Made by a program: the position numbers and the translations under genes. 22,392 nucleotides of DNA from a virus, in IMG/VR virus record IMGVR_UViG_3300037245_002208, positions 1 through 22,392 of that record; one strand, 5' to 3'. Positions 1-5,637 of the stretch are shown here, piece by piece; the stretch's first letter is position 1; each line of letters begins with the position of its first letter. The notes under the pieces are model-generated. The model saw nothing but the letters and a program-made list of their open reading frames with translations, was not told the DNA's origin and did no database searches.

Positions 1-14
1 CAAAGAAGGATGAA

Positions 15-329
15 TCATCGATTTGTTTGAGACACTTTGTCAAATTGTTGCTGTAAAGCATTTATAAATTTTTGCATTCTACTTTTGGTTATAATCACAC
101 TTGAGACACATTCTGCATCAATTTCAGCAGGTGGTTCTCCTGATCCGAGATAAACTTCAGGCTTAAGCTCAAAAAACGAAACCCTGAATTCATCTTCTAT
201 AAACTGAACAGTCATATTGGAAGCAAAACGCGTAATTAGACTATCTGGTGTCTTGTATTTAATCTTCAAGGCTACTAATTCTTTTGTCTCATCCGGGGTT
301 GTTTCTTTAATATCTTTTGCTTTAGCCAT
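15..329 (-). CDS. Small DUF3467-like protein, third gene of a toxin-antitoxin operon
   Basis: A 104-residue soluble protein if translation starts at the ATG at 329-327; a GTG at 338 would add three residues. The pattern is an N-terminal charged stretch, then beta-rich segments (FASNMTVQFIEDEFRVSFFE, about residues 36-55), then a C-terminal amphipathic helix with IITKSRMQKFINALQQQFDK. This order, with an 'EF.V.F' strand followed by 'II....M..F..ALQ', resembles the small DUF3467 family, whose function is unknown. It starts inside the last codons of the antitoxin gene (8-nt overlap), so it is almost certainly co-translated with the toxin-antitoxin pair. By position it could be a third component, for example a chaperone as in SecB-containing toxin-antitoxin-chaperone operons, but it is shorter than those SecB-like proteins and I see no clear SecB motif. 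The family call is moderate; the role is inference. Confidence 0.6.
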   Translation of the reverse strand: MAKAKDIKETTPDETKELVALKIKYKTPDSLITRFASNMTVQFIEDEFRVSFFELKPEVYLGSGEPPAEIDAECVSSVIITKSRMQKFINALQQQFDKVSQTNR

Positions 330-810
330 TAGATCCACTCATCATTCTAATAGTTGAAGCACCAGTGGTAGAAGATAGATCCATCCTTACGGGTAGGGGT
401 GTCTTGGAAGGAATGTTTAGCTCGATTTCCATACCACTTATTTCAGCTATATTACGTACTAATTTTACTGATTCTATATCGGTATCTTCTCTCCTCTTAT
501 ATTGAGCGATTACATCTTCCACTGGTTCTATAGTAACCCTTAACCTTGCGCCTAGAGCTTCGGCAACACGGAATAATGTTGTAAAGCTCCATGACGAGTA
601 TTCAGCTTGTTCAACTCGAGAAATAGCAGACTGCTTCATACCTGATTTATTTGCAAGGTCACTTTGGCGCAGTTTTCTTTTTTCTCGCAATCCCCTTATA
701 CTCATTGCGATAATATCTTGTACCTGACCTCTAAAAAATCGGTTCCTGAAACCTTCATCTTTTTCGAGTTTTTCTGCAATACTTAATTTAATGGGTGTAA
801 TTAAGGGCAT
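322..810 (-). CDS. XRE-family helix-turn-helix antitoxin (HigA-like)
   Basis: A 162-residue DNA-binding protein. A Cro/cI-type helix-turn-helix covers about residues 33-92, with the typical run LREKRKLRQSDLANKSGMKQ, then SAISRVEQ and TLFRVAEALGARLRV. In HigB/Gp49-type modules such a protein neutralises the toxin and represses the operon. It has a strong Shine-Dalgarno sequence (GAGGAGG, nine bases before the ATG) inside the 3' end of the toxin gene and overlaps that gene by 23 bases, the toxin-first order usual for higBA. The ~70 residues after the HTH (to MMSGSNG) are longer than in minimal antitoxins and have no motif I recognise; they could contact the toxin or the third gene product. Likely autoregulated through the palindromes at 1160-1209. 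Confidence 0.85.
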   Translation of the reverse strand: MPLITPIKLSIAEKLEKDEGFRNRFFRGQVQDIIAMSIRGLREKRKLRQSDLANKSGMKQSAISRVEQAEYSSWSFTTLFRVAEALGARLRVTIEPVEDVIAQYKRREDTDIESVKLVRNIAEISGMEIELNIPSKTPLPVRMDLSSTTGASTIRMMSGSNG

Positions 811-1150
811 CTAATATATCCTCCTCATTTTTTATTTTATCTCTTGTTTTCTTAGCTTGTGTAATACGCTTTGCTTGAAATTTTTTATCCTTCTTATAAA
901 AAGCATCAACAAATATTATTTTTTCACCTTTCCCAAAATAAAATAGAAGCCTTGCCTGATTATTTCTTGCTACTGCCAATAGTTCAAACAGACCATAGCC
1001 TAAAGGCGCAGTAACCGGTCGCTCGCAATTATTTCCATTTTCAAGTAATAAGTCTAGTCTGCTCATGAGCTTTTCTTTCATTGCTTCATCACACTGATCG
1101 AGAAACAAAGATACTACGTTACGATACTCCCAAAATGTCCAAGCGCACAT
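788..1150 (-). CDS. HigB/Gp49-like (RelE superfamily) toxin
   Basis: A 120-residue basic protein of the phage-derived Gp49-like/HigB family, ribosome-dependent mRNA interferases of the RelE fold. Visible landmarks are the N-terminal strand WTFWEYRN, the helix DEAMKEKLMSRLDLLLENG, the strand pair PLGYGLFELLAVARNNQARL, LFYFGKGEKIIFVDAFYKK with the family's 'F.KK' near residue 86, and a lysine-rich C-terminal helix. It is the first gene of the operon and overlaps the antitoxin. The ATG at 1150 is the only plausible start because a stop codon lies two codons upstream; no Shine-Dalgarno sequence precedes it, so translation may be weak or leaderless. Family assignment is firm; mRNA cleavage is inferred from family membership. 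Confidence 0.85.
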   Translation of the reverse strand: MCAWTFWEYRNVVSLFLDQCDEAMKEKLMSRLDLLLENGNNCERPVTAPLGYGLFELLAVARNNQARLLFYFGKGEKIIFVDAFYKKDKKFQAKRITQAKKTRDKIKNEEDILDALNYTH

Positions 1151-1216
1151 ACATTATCTCAATATTGTGATATTGTCAACAGGAATACCTTGTGTGCATA
1201 TCACGATATTGTTATA
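1151..1216 (-). promoter_or_regulatory. Toxin-antitoxin promoter region with two palindromic operators
   Basis: On the minus strand a consensus -35 TTGACA (1179-1174) is followed by -10 candidates GATAAT (1158-1153, 15-bp spacer) or TAATGT (1156-1151, 17-bp spacer). Between the boxes is the perfect palindrome CAATAT-TGTG-ATATTG (1160-1175). A second palindrome, ATATC-AC-GATAT (1198-1209), lies upstream, and both share ATATC/GATAT half-sites. This is the arrangement expected for autorepression by an XRE antitoxin. The exact transcription start is uncertain, because either -10 box lies almost against the toxin ATG; a further candidate -10 TATAAC is at 1216-1211. Confidence 0.6.
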
Positions 1217-1244
1217 TCCTCCATATGTAATAACATGTAAATTT

Positions 1245-1273
1245 TTGCAACGAATATTTATATAAAGTATAGG
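1245..1273 (+). promoter_or_regulatory. Possible transposase promoter
   Basis: TTGCAA (1245-1250) and TATAGG (1268-1273) are separated by 17 bp in an AT-rich stretch ahead of the transposase gene. The intergenic region is 192 bases long and shared with the divergent toxin operon. The -10 match is poor at its last position, so this is a weak call. Confidence 0.3.
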
Positions 1274-1342
1274 TAAAAATAAATGAGAAGGGAATTGATT
1301 TCTTGCTTGACTTTCCTTAAGCGGTCAAGCCTAGCGGTCATT

Positions 1343-2170
1343 ATGAACAGGAGGTCAATTAAGGAAAAAGCTCGAATTCTCCATTGTCTGGTAGAGGGAA
1401 ACAGCATCCAGGCAACATCCAGAATGACAGGAGCCTCTAAAAGCACGGTTGCAAAGCTCCTTGTGGATGTGGGACAAGCGTGTGGAGAGTACCAGAATGA
1501 AGCTCTTAGAAACCTTACCTATGAGCGTATTCAGGTAGGTGAAATCTGCTCTTTTTGCTACTCAAAAGAAAAGAATCTGCCTGAGGAGAAAAAGGGCATA
1601 TTGGGCTATGGGGATGTATGGACGTGGACGGCTATTTGCGCCGATACAAAACTTGTTCCTTCATGGCTCATTGGTGGCAGGGATGCTGATTACGCTAATA
1701 TCTTCATGCATGATCTAGCTTCTAGGTTGGCTAATAAAATTCAGCTAACCTCCGATGGGCATGGAGCATACCTTCAAGCCGTTGAAAATGCCTTTGGGGA
1801 GAATATTGACTACGCCCAACTTATAAAAATGTACGGAGCGTCACCTGAACAGCCTGAAAAACGATATAGCTCCGCTGGTATTATTGGAGCTAGAAAAGAA
1901 GCTGTAACCGGTACACCTGATAAAAGGGAAATTTCGACAAGCTATGTGGAAAGAAACAATCTCACTATGAGAATGAGTATGCGCCGATTCACGAGACTAA
2001 CAAATGGATTCTCGAAAAAGATTGAAAATCTTGAACACGCCGTTGCTCTACACTTTATGCATTACAATTTTGTCCGAATTCATAAGAGTCTTAGAGAGAC
2101 CCCTGCAATGGCGGCAGGAGTGACAGATACGCTAATGACTATAGAAGATATTGCGAGGTTGGCAGAATGA
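1343..2170 (+). CDS. IS1-like DDE transposase, first catalytic Asp replaced
   Basis: A 275-residue transposase from the ATG at 1343 (MNRRSIKEKARIL). Another in-frame ATG at 1283 would add 20 residues that do not look like the family, whose members start 'MN.L...R..I...LVEGNSI'. An N-terminal HTH (SIQATSRMTGASKSTVAKLL) is followed by the catalytic core. The family signature near residue 65 is normally 'V..DEIWSF.Y.K.KN', but here it reads IQVGEICSFCYSKEKN, so the first catalytic Asp is Gly and the following Trp is Cys; each is one base change from the expected codon. The second acidic residue (TSDGHGAY) and the Glu region (SYVERNNLTMRMSMRRFTRL) are intact. No matching terminal inverted repeats or target-site duplication were found. 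It may be an inactive remnant or a domesticated DNA-binding protein. Confidence 0.85.
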   Translation: MNRRSIKEKARILHCLVEGNSIQATSRMTGASKSTVAKLLVDVGQACGEYQNEALRNLTYERIQVGEICSFCYSKEKNLPEEKKGILGYGDVWTWTAICADTKLVPSWLIGGRDADYANIFMHDLASRLANKIQLTSDGHGAYLQAVENAFGENIDYAQLIKMYGASPEQPEKRYSSAGIIGARKEAVTGTPDKREISTSYVERNNLTMRMSMRRFTRLTNGFSKKIENLEHAVALHFMHYNFVRIHKSLRETPAMAAGVTDTLMTIEDIARLAE

Positions 2171-2204
2171 TTGAAACTGACCCACTACCTAAAAAAGTAA
2201 CCCC

Positions 2205-2233
2205 TTGACACATCCCCCTGAATAGGGGATACT
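2205..2233 (+). promoter_or_regulatory. Strong phage promoter with operator-like palindrome in the spacer
   Basis: TTGACA (2205-2210), a 17-bp spacer and GATACT (2228-2233). An inverted repeat, ATCCCC (2212-2217) and GGGGAT (2225-2230) around a 7-base centre, fills the spacer and overlaps the -10 box, which suggests a repressor site. A start about seven bases after the -10 box would fall at about 2240, right at the ATG of the next gene. It lies only 35 bases after the transposase stop and points into the phage small-gene region. Confidence 0.65.
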
Positions 2234-2240
2234 GTGGCGT

Positions 2241-2630
2241 ATGGGAAATAAAGAGAAGAGCCTTTATGGGGTGTGCATTGAATTCAGGAATGCCATATTA
2301 GGGCTTCGTGACGCAGTGGTCGAAGGCTTAGGCGTACGAGCTTTAATGAATAGAATGGTTGCAGGGTCGAACAAGTCGAACCCATTCCCATCGGATTACG
2401 ACAGGGCGAAAGAAATACTGAGTATAGCATCACTCACTAACCGAGGCATCATCTCATCAATTGGTATTTATGCTGAGGTCTATAATAATGCGCCTACCGA
2501 AGCCCCATCCTTGACCGCCAAAGAGTGCGAGGCACTATCAATGGTAACCCAGTTTTCATACACAGAAATCAAGGCAGTATTTTATGCGCATAAATTGGGA
2601 GGCATGTTGTGGAAAAGCTATACCAAGTAA
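2241..2630 (+). CDS. Hypothetical protein, first gene of the small-gene region
   Basis: A 129-residue protein with no family I recognise. It is predicted soluble and largely helical, with few Cys. It has a basic N-terminus (MGNKEKSLYG), a central SNPFPSDYDRAKEIL segment and a C-terminal helix ending MLWKSYTK. No Shine-Dalgarno sequence precedes the ATG, and the upstream promoter predicts a transcript beginning at or next to it, so translation may be leaderless. It overlaps the next gene by 22 bases. By position it could be an early regulatory protein, but nothing in the sequence shows a DNA-binding motif. Confidence 0.6.
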   Translation: MGNKEKSLYGVCIEFRNAILGLRDAVVEGLGVRALMNRMVAGSNKSNPFPSDYDRAKEILSIASLTNRGIISSIGIYAEVYNNAPTEAPSLTAKECEALSMVTQFSYTEIKAVFYAHKLGGMLWKSYTK

Positions 2631-2830
2631 AGATTGCATCCGGCGATATCATTGCGGAAACTCACTCTTGGCAAGAAGCCGAGGAGGTAGTGAAAACCAA
2701 ACTATCTAAGCGTCCGATAGGGTCACGGCTTTACATAACTACCGTGCCATTAATGGATTTCTACACTTACGAGAAGATGGCTTGCGGTGTGCGTGAATGC
2801 TCGACACCGCCAGTAGGCGCAAACTTTTAA
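2609..2830 (+). CDS. Hypothetical small protein
   Basis: A 73-residue protein starting at GTG 2609, chosen because GGGAGG ends seven bases upstream. The start lies within the end of the preceding gene, so the two are probably translationally coupled. It has an N-terminal beta-alpha-beta-like pattern (LYQVKIASGDIIAETHSWQE, AEEVVKTKL, then SRLYITTVPL), two Cys near the C-terminus and no recognised domain. Confidence 0.6.
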   Translation: MEKLYQVKIASGDIIAETHSWQEAEEVVKTKLSKRPIGSRLYITTVPLMDFYTYEKMACGVRECSTPPVGANF

Positions 2831-2848
2831 GATCCAAGAAAGGGAAAA

Positions 2849-3214
2849 ATGAAAATTGATTATAAATCTATCGTCCTTAAATTCATCTACGAATTAACAA
2901 ACCATACCTACGTCGAAGATTCATTGGGCGAGATTGACTCTGTTATGAAGCAGATAGATTCAGGGTATGATGTTAAGAGCTTTCCCGGAGAGGATTATAT
3001 TTCCGAATTGAGGCAATATCTAAAGAGAGCGCACGAATTGATGACCCCGAAATGCTCGATAACGGGATGCGAGGAGAAAGCAATCAGGGGGGTAATAAGT
3101 CATCCCAGCCTCAAACCTGAAAACATAGATTTCACCAATTCTGAGCCTGTAGAGCATGTAGCCGTAACAAAGTACGCATGTGAAGAACACTTAAGTTCTC
3201 TGGAGATAGAATAA
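2849..3214 (+). CDS. Hypothetical protein with a C-terminal C-x4-C...C-x2-H module
   Basis: A 121-residue protein with GAAAGGG upstream of the ATG. The N-terminal ~62 residues are helical. The C-terminal half carries Cys69, Cys74, Cys111 and His114 in the layout C-x4-C-x36-C-x2-H, with the local motifs CSITGCEEKA and YACEEH. The same spacing occurs at the N-terminus of the gene at 5638 (Cys8, Cys13, Cys50, His53), which supports a shared zinc-binding fold. The function is unknown; nucleic-acid or protein binding are both possible. Confidence 0.7.
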   Translation: MKIDYKSIVLKFIYELTNHTYVEDSLGEIDSVMKQIDSGYDVKSFPGEDYISELRQYLKRAHELMTPKCSITGCEEKAIRGVISHPSLKPENIDFTNSEPVEHVAVTKYACEEHLSSLEIE

Positions 3215-3215
3215 G

Positions 3216-3509
3216 ATGGCTTGGCAGATAACGATGAGTGAGAAAGAGGTGAACGAGTCCTGCCGGTTTGACGCAGAGGAGTGTCTCTCGGCACCGTGGA
3301 GAGGGAGCTTTTGCTCGGCTTATATTATCCAGTTTGGCTACAATCCCCTGCTTAAATACAAGCAACGTAAAATCTTACTAAACTTCCTTCATCGTGCCGA
3401 GTATGCGGAGCTAAAAAACCCTGATCGTTCCGCCGACATTTTTGAGATCAGGAGGGAAGTAGTAAGAGTTGTGAAAGAGCGTATCATGACCGGCGAAGGT
3501 AGCATTTAA
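3216..3509 (+). CDS. Hypothetical protein
   Basis: A 97-residue basic, helix-rich protein with three Cys in its first third (SCRFDAEEC, SFCSAY). It starts at ATG 3216, one base after the previous stop, with a GGAGA element about ten bases upstream. An internal ATG at 3234 is a possible alternative start. There is no recognised family. Its place in a run of closely packed genes supports expression. Confidence 0.6.
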   Translation: MAWQITMSEKEVNESCRFDAEECLSAPWRGSFCSAYIIQFGYNPLLKYKQRKILLNFLHRAEYAELKNPDRSADIFEIRREVVRVVKERIMTGEGSI

Positions 3510-3523
3510 GCAAAGGAGAGATC

Positions 3524-3688
3524 GTGGAAGATATTCTATTTAGACAAATTGCCCAGAATCGGACATCCGGTTTTTACCCGCACGGGATAAAAGAACCGCC
3601 CCCGCTTTTCACTGAATCGCAATTAAAGCAAGGAGAGGTGCTGAGGCTTCTCATGAACAGGTCGGTAAAGAGCAGGAAGGCGAGATGA
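3524..3688 (+). CDS. Short hypothetical protein, GTG start
   Basis: A 54-residue open frame starting at GTG 3524, five bases after the Shine-Dalgarno AAAGGAGAG, and ending in an ATGA overlap with the next gene. The protein is Pro-rich in the middle (KEPPPLF) and ends in a basic tail (SVKSRKAR). The ribosome-binding site and the stop/start overlap are the main evidence that it is real; no function is visible. Confidence 0.55.
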   Translation: MEDILFRQIAQNRTSGFYPHGIKEPPPLFTESQLKQGEVLRLLMNRSVKSRKAR

Positions 3689-3930
3689 AGCAAGTGAAGA
3701 GAGCTAAGACGTGTGGTAATTGTAGGTGGTGGCAAACACTAAGAGATTTCGAGCCAGGGGTAAGTAGGCACTCCACGGATACTACTGGCGGTGTTTGTCG
3801 GCGTTTATCTCCTGAGGCTATATCCGATGTTTACAGAGCGTGGCCTGGCACACAGATAACCGACTGGTGCGGTGAATGGAAAATGACAGAGGAGGCAGAA
3901 GCCGAGGCAAGGAAGGTGGTTACCAGATGA
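3685..3930 (+). CDS. Small Cys-rich, probably zinc-binding phage protein
   Basis: An 81-residue protein with the motif order CGNCRWW (Cys near residues 10 and 13), GGVCRR, WPGTQ and DWCGEWK. The pattern 'CG.CRWW ... G.CRR.P ... WP.T...DWCGEW' is common in small uncharacterised phage and prophage proteins; four Cys suggest a structural zinc site. The start overlaps the previous stop (ATGA) and the stop overlaps the next start. The function is unknown; the acidic/basic tail (EEAEAEARK) is helical. Confidence 0.75.
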   Translation: MKQVKRAKTCGNCRWWQTLRDFEPGVSRHSTDTTGGVCRRLSPEAISDVYRAWPGTQITDWCGEWKMTEEAEAEARKVVTR

Positions 3931-4157
3931 ATAAAGTATTCGTGGTTTATCTTGCATTTCCAGCAACAGGCATAACCTTAAACGACTTTATCCCAATCAA
4001 GGAGGCGATAGACTGGGATAAGCCTATATCTAATGGAGTGGCAACAGGGGAAGTAGAAAAAAAGATAGGGGAATCGCATAAAGAAGGAGTTACGATCTTG
4101 CTATTAAGCTGGCAGAGATTTGAAGATGAGGAAGACAGCAAGGAGACGATGATATGA
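3927..4157 (+). CDS. Hypothetical protein
   Basis: A 76-residue protein from ATG 3927, which overlaps the previous stop as ATGA and has GGAAGGTGG upstream. An in-frame ATG at 3876 lies inside the preceding gene and is less likely. The sequence begins with a hydrophobic strand (KVFVVYLAFPATG) and has a second core strand (GVTILLLSWQRF) before an acidic tail, which looks like a compact alpha/beta fold. No family was recognised. Confidence 0.6.
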   Translation: MNKVFVVYLAFPATGITLNDFIPIKEAIDWDKPISNGVATGEVEKKIGESHKEGVTILLLSWQRFEDEEDSKETMI

Positions 4158-4321
4158 CGGAAGAGAAAATCGGGGAAACCTGCAAACACCAGAAGCGCGA
4201 GAATGAACATATTTCAGTGTGCGGAAAATCTTCAAAGATACTGAAAATGATTTGCTTCGATGATGTCACTTGCTCTATCCGTGGGTTCCTCTGGGAGTCC
4301 AAGGAGGCGTTAGATGGCTGA
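4154..4321 (+). CDS. Short Cys-containing hypothetical protein
   Basis: A 55-residue open frame that begins in an ATGA overlap with the previous gene and ends eight bases inside the next. Four Cys (about residues 10, 23, 34 and 40) with His12 and His19 would fit a small metal-binding protein. The evidence is its translational coupling on both sides; codon use is like that of its neighbours. No function can be assigned. Confidence 0.5.
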   Translation: MTEEKIGETCKHQKRENEHISVCGKSSKILKMICFDDVTCSIRGFLWESKEALDG

Positions 4322-4997
4322 TAAATTGAATAACAAAGAGACGATAAGCGAGAATGAGTTAGCGTCCATAGGCATAACTCTTTGCAATCCCGACTTAAAG
4401 GAAGATGCGGTCGCTAGAGTTAATGTCGTGATTCTCGATAAGCTCGTAACGACCATTCGGAAACAACAGGAAGAGTTAGAAAAGGTGAAGGGACTAGAAA
4501 ATCACGATATTAAATTCACAGCCATGAACATAGTGAACCAGTTATTTGATGAAGCGGGAACATTTAAATCTATTAAAGATCGGCAGAATGCAAATGACAA
4601 CGCCACTGATTTCGTGGAAGTTCTCTTGAGAGTCGAGATTAAAAAGCAAGTCGGTGATGCTCAAGCCCAGATCGGCAGGCTAAAGAGCGAGAACGCCAAG
4701 TTGACCTCCACTATCCGAGAGCTACAGGGAGAAGTCAAAAGACAAGTCATAGACAGGCAACAGAAACAGTCCAAGATTAATCATTTGGAGCAGAATTTAT
4801 CCGACTCGTATAACGATATACAATGTCTCCAAGAAAAGATCGCCCACCTTAAACGCATCATGCCAAAGATCAATAAAACTTGTAAGCATTCTTCGCCGCT
4901 AGATGATTTCGATGCCAGCGAATGCGCAGTTGATTCAGATAAATGCTTTGGAGAAGAGTTGTGTTGCCGTAACGACAAATGGGGGCTGAAAGATTAA
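4314..4997 (+). CDS. Coiled-coil protein with a Cys-rich tail
   Basis: A 227-residue protein with AAGGAGG seven bases before its ATG. Residues 1-110 are mixed helical. Residues ~112-185 form a long coiled coil (QAQIGRLKSENAKLTSTIRE, then LEQNLSDSYNDIQCLQEKI). The C-terminal ~35 residues carry five Cys (CKHSS, SECAVDSDKCFGEELCC), suggesting a metal-bound cap. Such proteins often act as scaffolds or in early phage functions, but no specific role is visible. It ends in a TAATG overlap with the next gene. Confidence 0.65.
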   Translation: MADKLNNKETISENELASIGITLCNPDLKEDAVARVNVVILDKLVTTIRKQQEELEKVKGLENHDIKFTAMNIVNQLFDEAGTFKSIKDRQNANDNATDFVEVLLRVEIKKQVGDAQAQIGRLKSENAKLTSTIRELQGEVKRQVIDRQQKQSKINHLEQNLSDSYNDIQCLQEKIAHLKRIMPKINKTCKHSSPLDDFDASECAVDSDKCFGEELCCRNDKWGLKD

Positions 4998-5173
4998 TGC
5001 ATAAGCCTGCCGGATCCCCCATACGCCACCGTCCTCCATTCGTGCCACTTGCGCAAAAGAAACCTTTGAGCGATACGGAGAAGACATGGGAGATGGCAAT
5101 GGGAAGGCTCCACGAATCAATCAAATATAAATGCAAACAGTTTGTTGAACAGATCGGAGAAGAAAGCCACTAA
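4997..5173 (+). CDS. Short hypothetical protein
   Basis: A 58-residue protein from ATG 4997, in a TAATG overlap with the previous stop. An in-frame ATG at 4979 is possible, but coupling favours 4997. The N-terminus is Pro-rich and basic (RHRPPFVPLAQKKP); the rest is one amphipathic helix. It ends in a second TAATG overlap with the ribbon-helix-helix gene. The function is unknown. Confidence 0.5.
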   Translation: MHKPAGSPIRHRPPFVPLAQKKPLSDTEKTWEMAMGRLHESIKYKCKQFVEQIGEESH

Positions 5174-5325
5174 TGCCAGAGAAAAAAGTTAGAACAGATT
5201 TTTATGTGACTCAGAAGCAGTTCAAAGAAGTATCGGCATACGCCAAAAAGAACGAGATTAACAACTCAGAGGCGTTCAGGCGCATGATCGATGCGTTCTT
5301 TGAGAAGAGGATGAAGCAAAAGTAA
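5173..5325 (+). CDS. Ribbon-helix-helix (Arc/MetJ-like) DNA-binding protein
   Basis: A 50-residue protein matching the ribbon-helix-helix layout: a short beta strand with alternating residues (RTDFYVT), helix A (QKQFKEVSAYAKKNE), a turn (INNS) and helix B (EAFRRMIDAFFEKRMKQK). Proteins of this fold dimerise and bind DNA with the strand, and in phages act as small repressors such as Arc. The palindromes at 2212-2230 or 11413-11441 are conceivable targets, but that is speculation. It is coupled by TAATG overlaps to both neighbours. Confidence 0.65.
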   Translation: MPEKKVRTDFYVTQKQFKEVSAYAKKNEINNSEAFRRMIDAFFEKRMKQK

Positions 5326-5621
5326 TGGAATCAATAAAGCTCGTAGACGGAGTGCCGACACGGGTAGATACTAGATGGATATTCTGGGGGTATGCCACGC
5401 CCCCTGTTAAAGCCCCCGACCTGTTTCAGTGGTATTTCAGGATGTCCGAGAAACCTCCTGCGTTTAGGCGGTTGCAATTATATAGCGGAGACGAGCTACT
5501 AGATGAAGACTTTTCCCAGTTTGCCGACAATGTAGATAAGGCATGGGTGAATCCGCTCACAGGAGTAGCAGAGCTAACGATAAAAGGTGGAGATGTAGAG
5601 ATATTTTACAAGATAAACTGA
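5325..5621 (+). CDS. Hypothetical protein
   Basis: A 98-residue aromatic-rich, mostly beta protein (RWIFWGYATPPVKAPDLFQW, WVNPLTGVAELTIKGGDVEI). Its ATG overlaps the previous stop codon. There are no Cys and no recognised family. The stop is followed by AGGAGG, the ribosome-binding site of the next gene. Confidence 0.6.
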   Translation: MESIKLVDGVPTRVDTRWIFWGYATPPVKAPDLFQWYFRMSEKPPAFRRLQLYSGDELLDEDFSQFADNVDKAWVNPLTGVAELTIKGGDVEIFYKIN

Positions 5622-5637
5622 CAGGAGGAAAGAAGAG

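Noticed and set aside
15-329. Naming the third toxin-antitoxin gene as a SecB-like chaperone
   Set aside because: It is shorter than the SecB-like chaperones of such operons and lacks a recognisable SecB motif; the DUF3467-like reading fits better.
1283-1342. Upstream ATG adding 20 residues to the transposase
   Set aside because: The added residues do not resemble the family start; the internal ATG at 1343 gives the expected N-terminus.
2171-2200. Right terminal repeat of an insertion sequence (TTGAAACTGACCCACTACC)
   Set aside because: It looks like an element end, but no complementary copy is found left of the transposase gene, so the element cannot be bounded.
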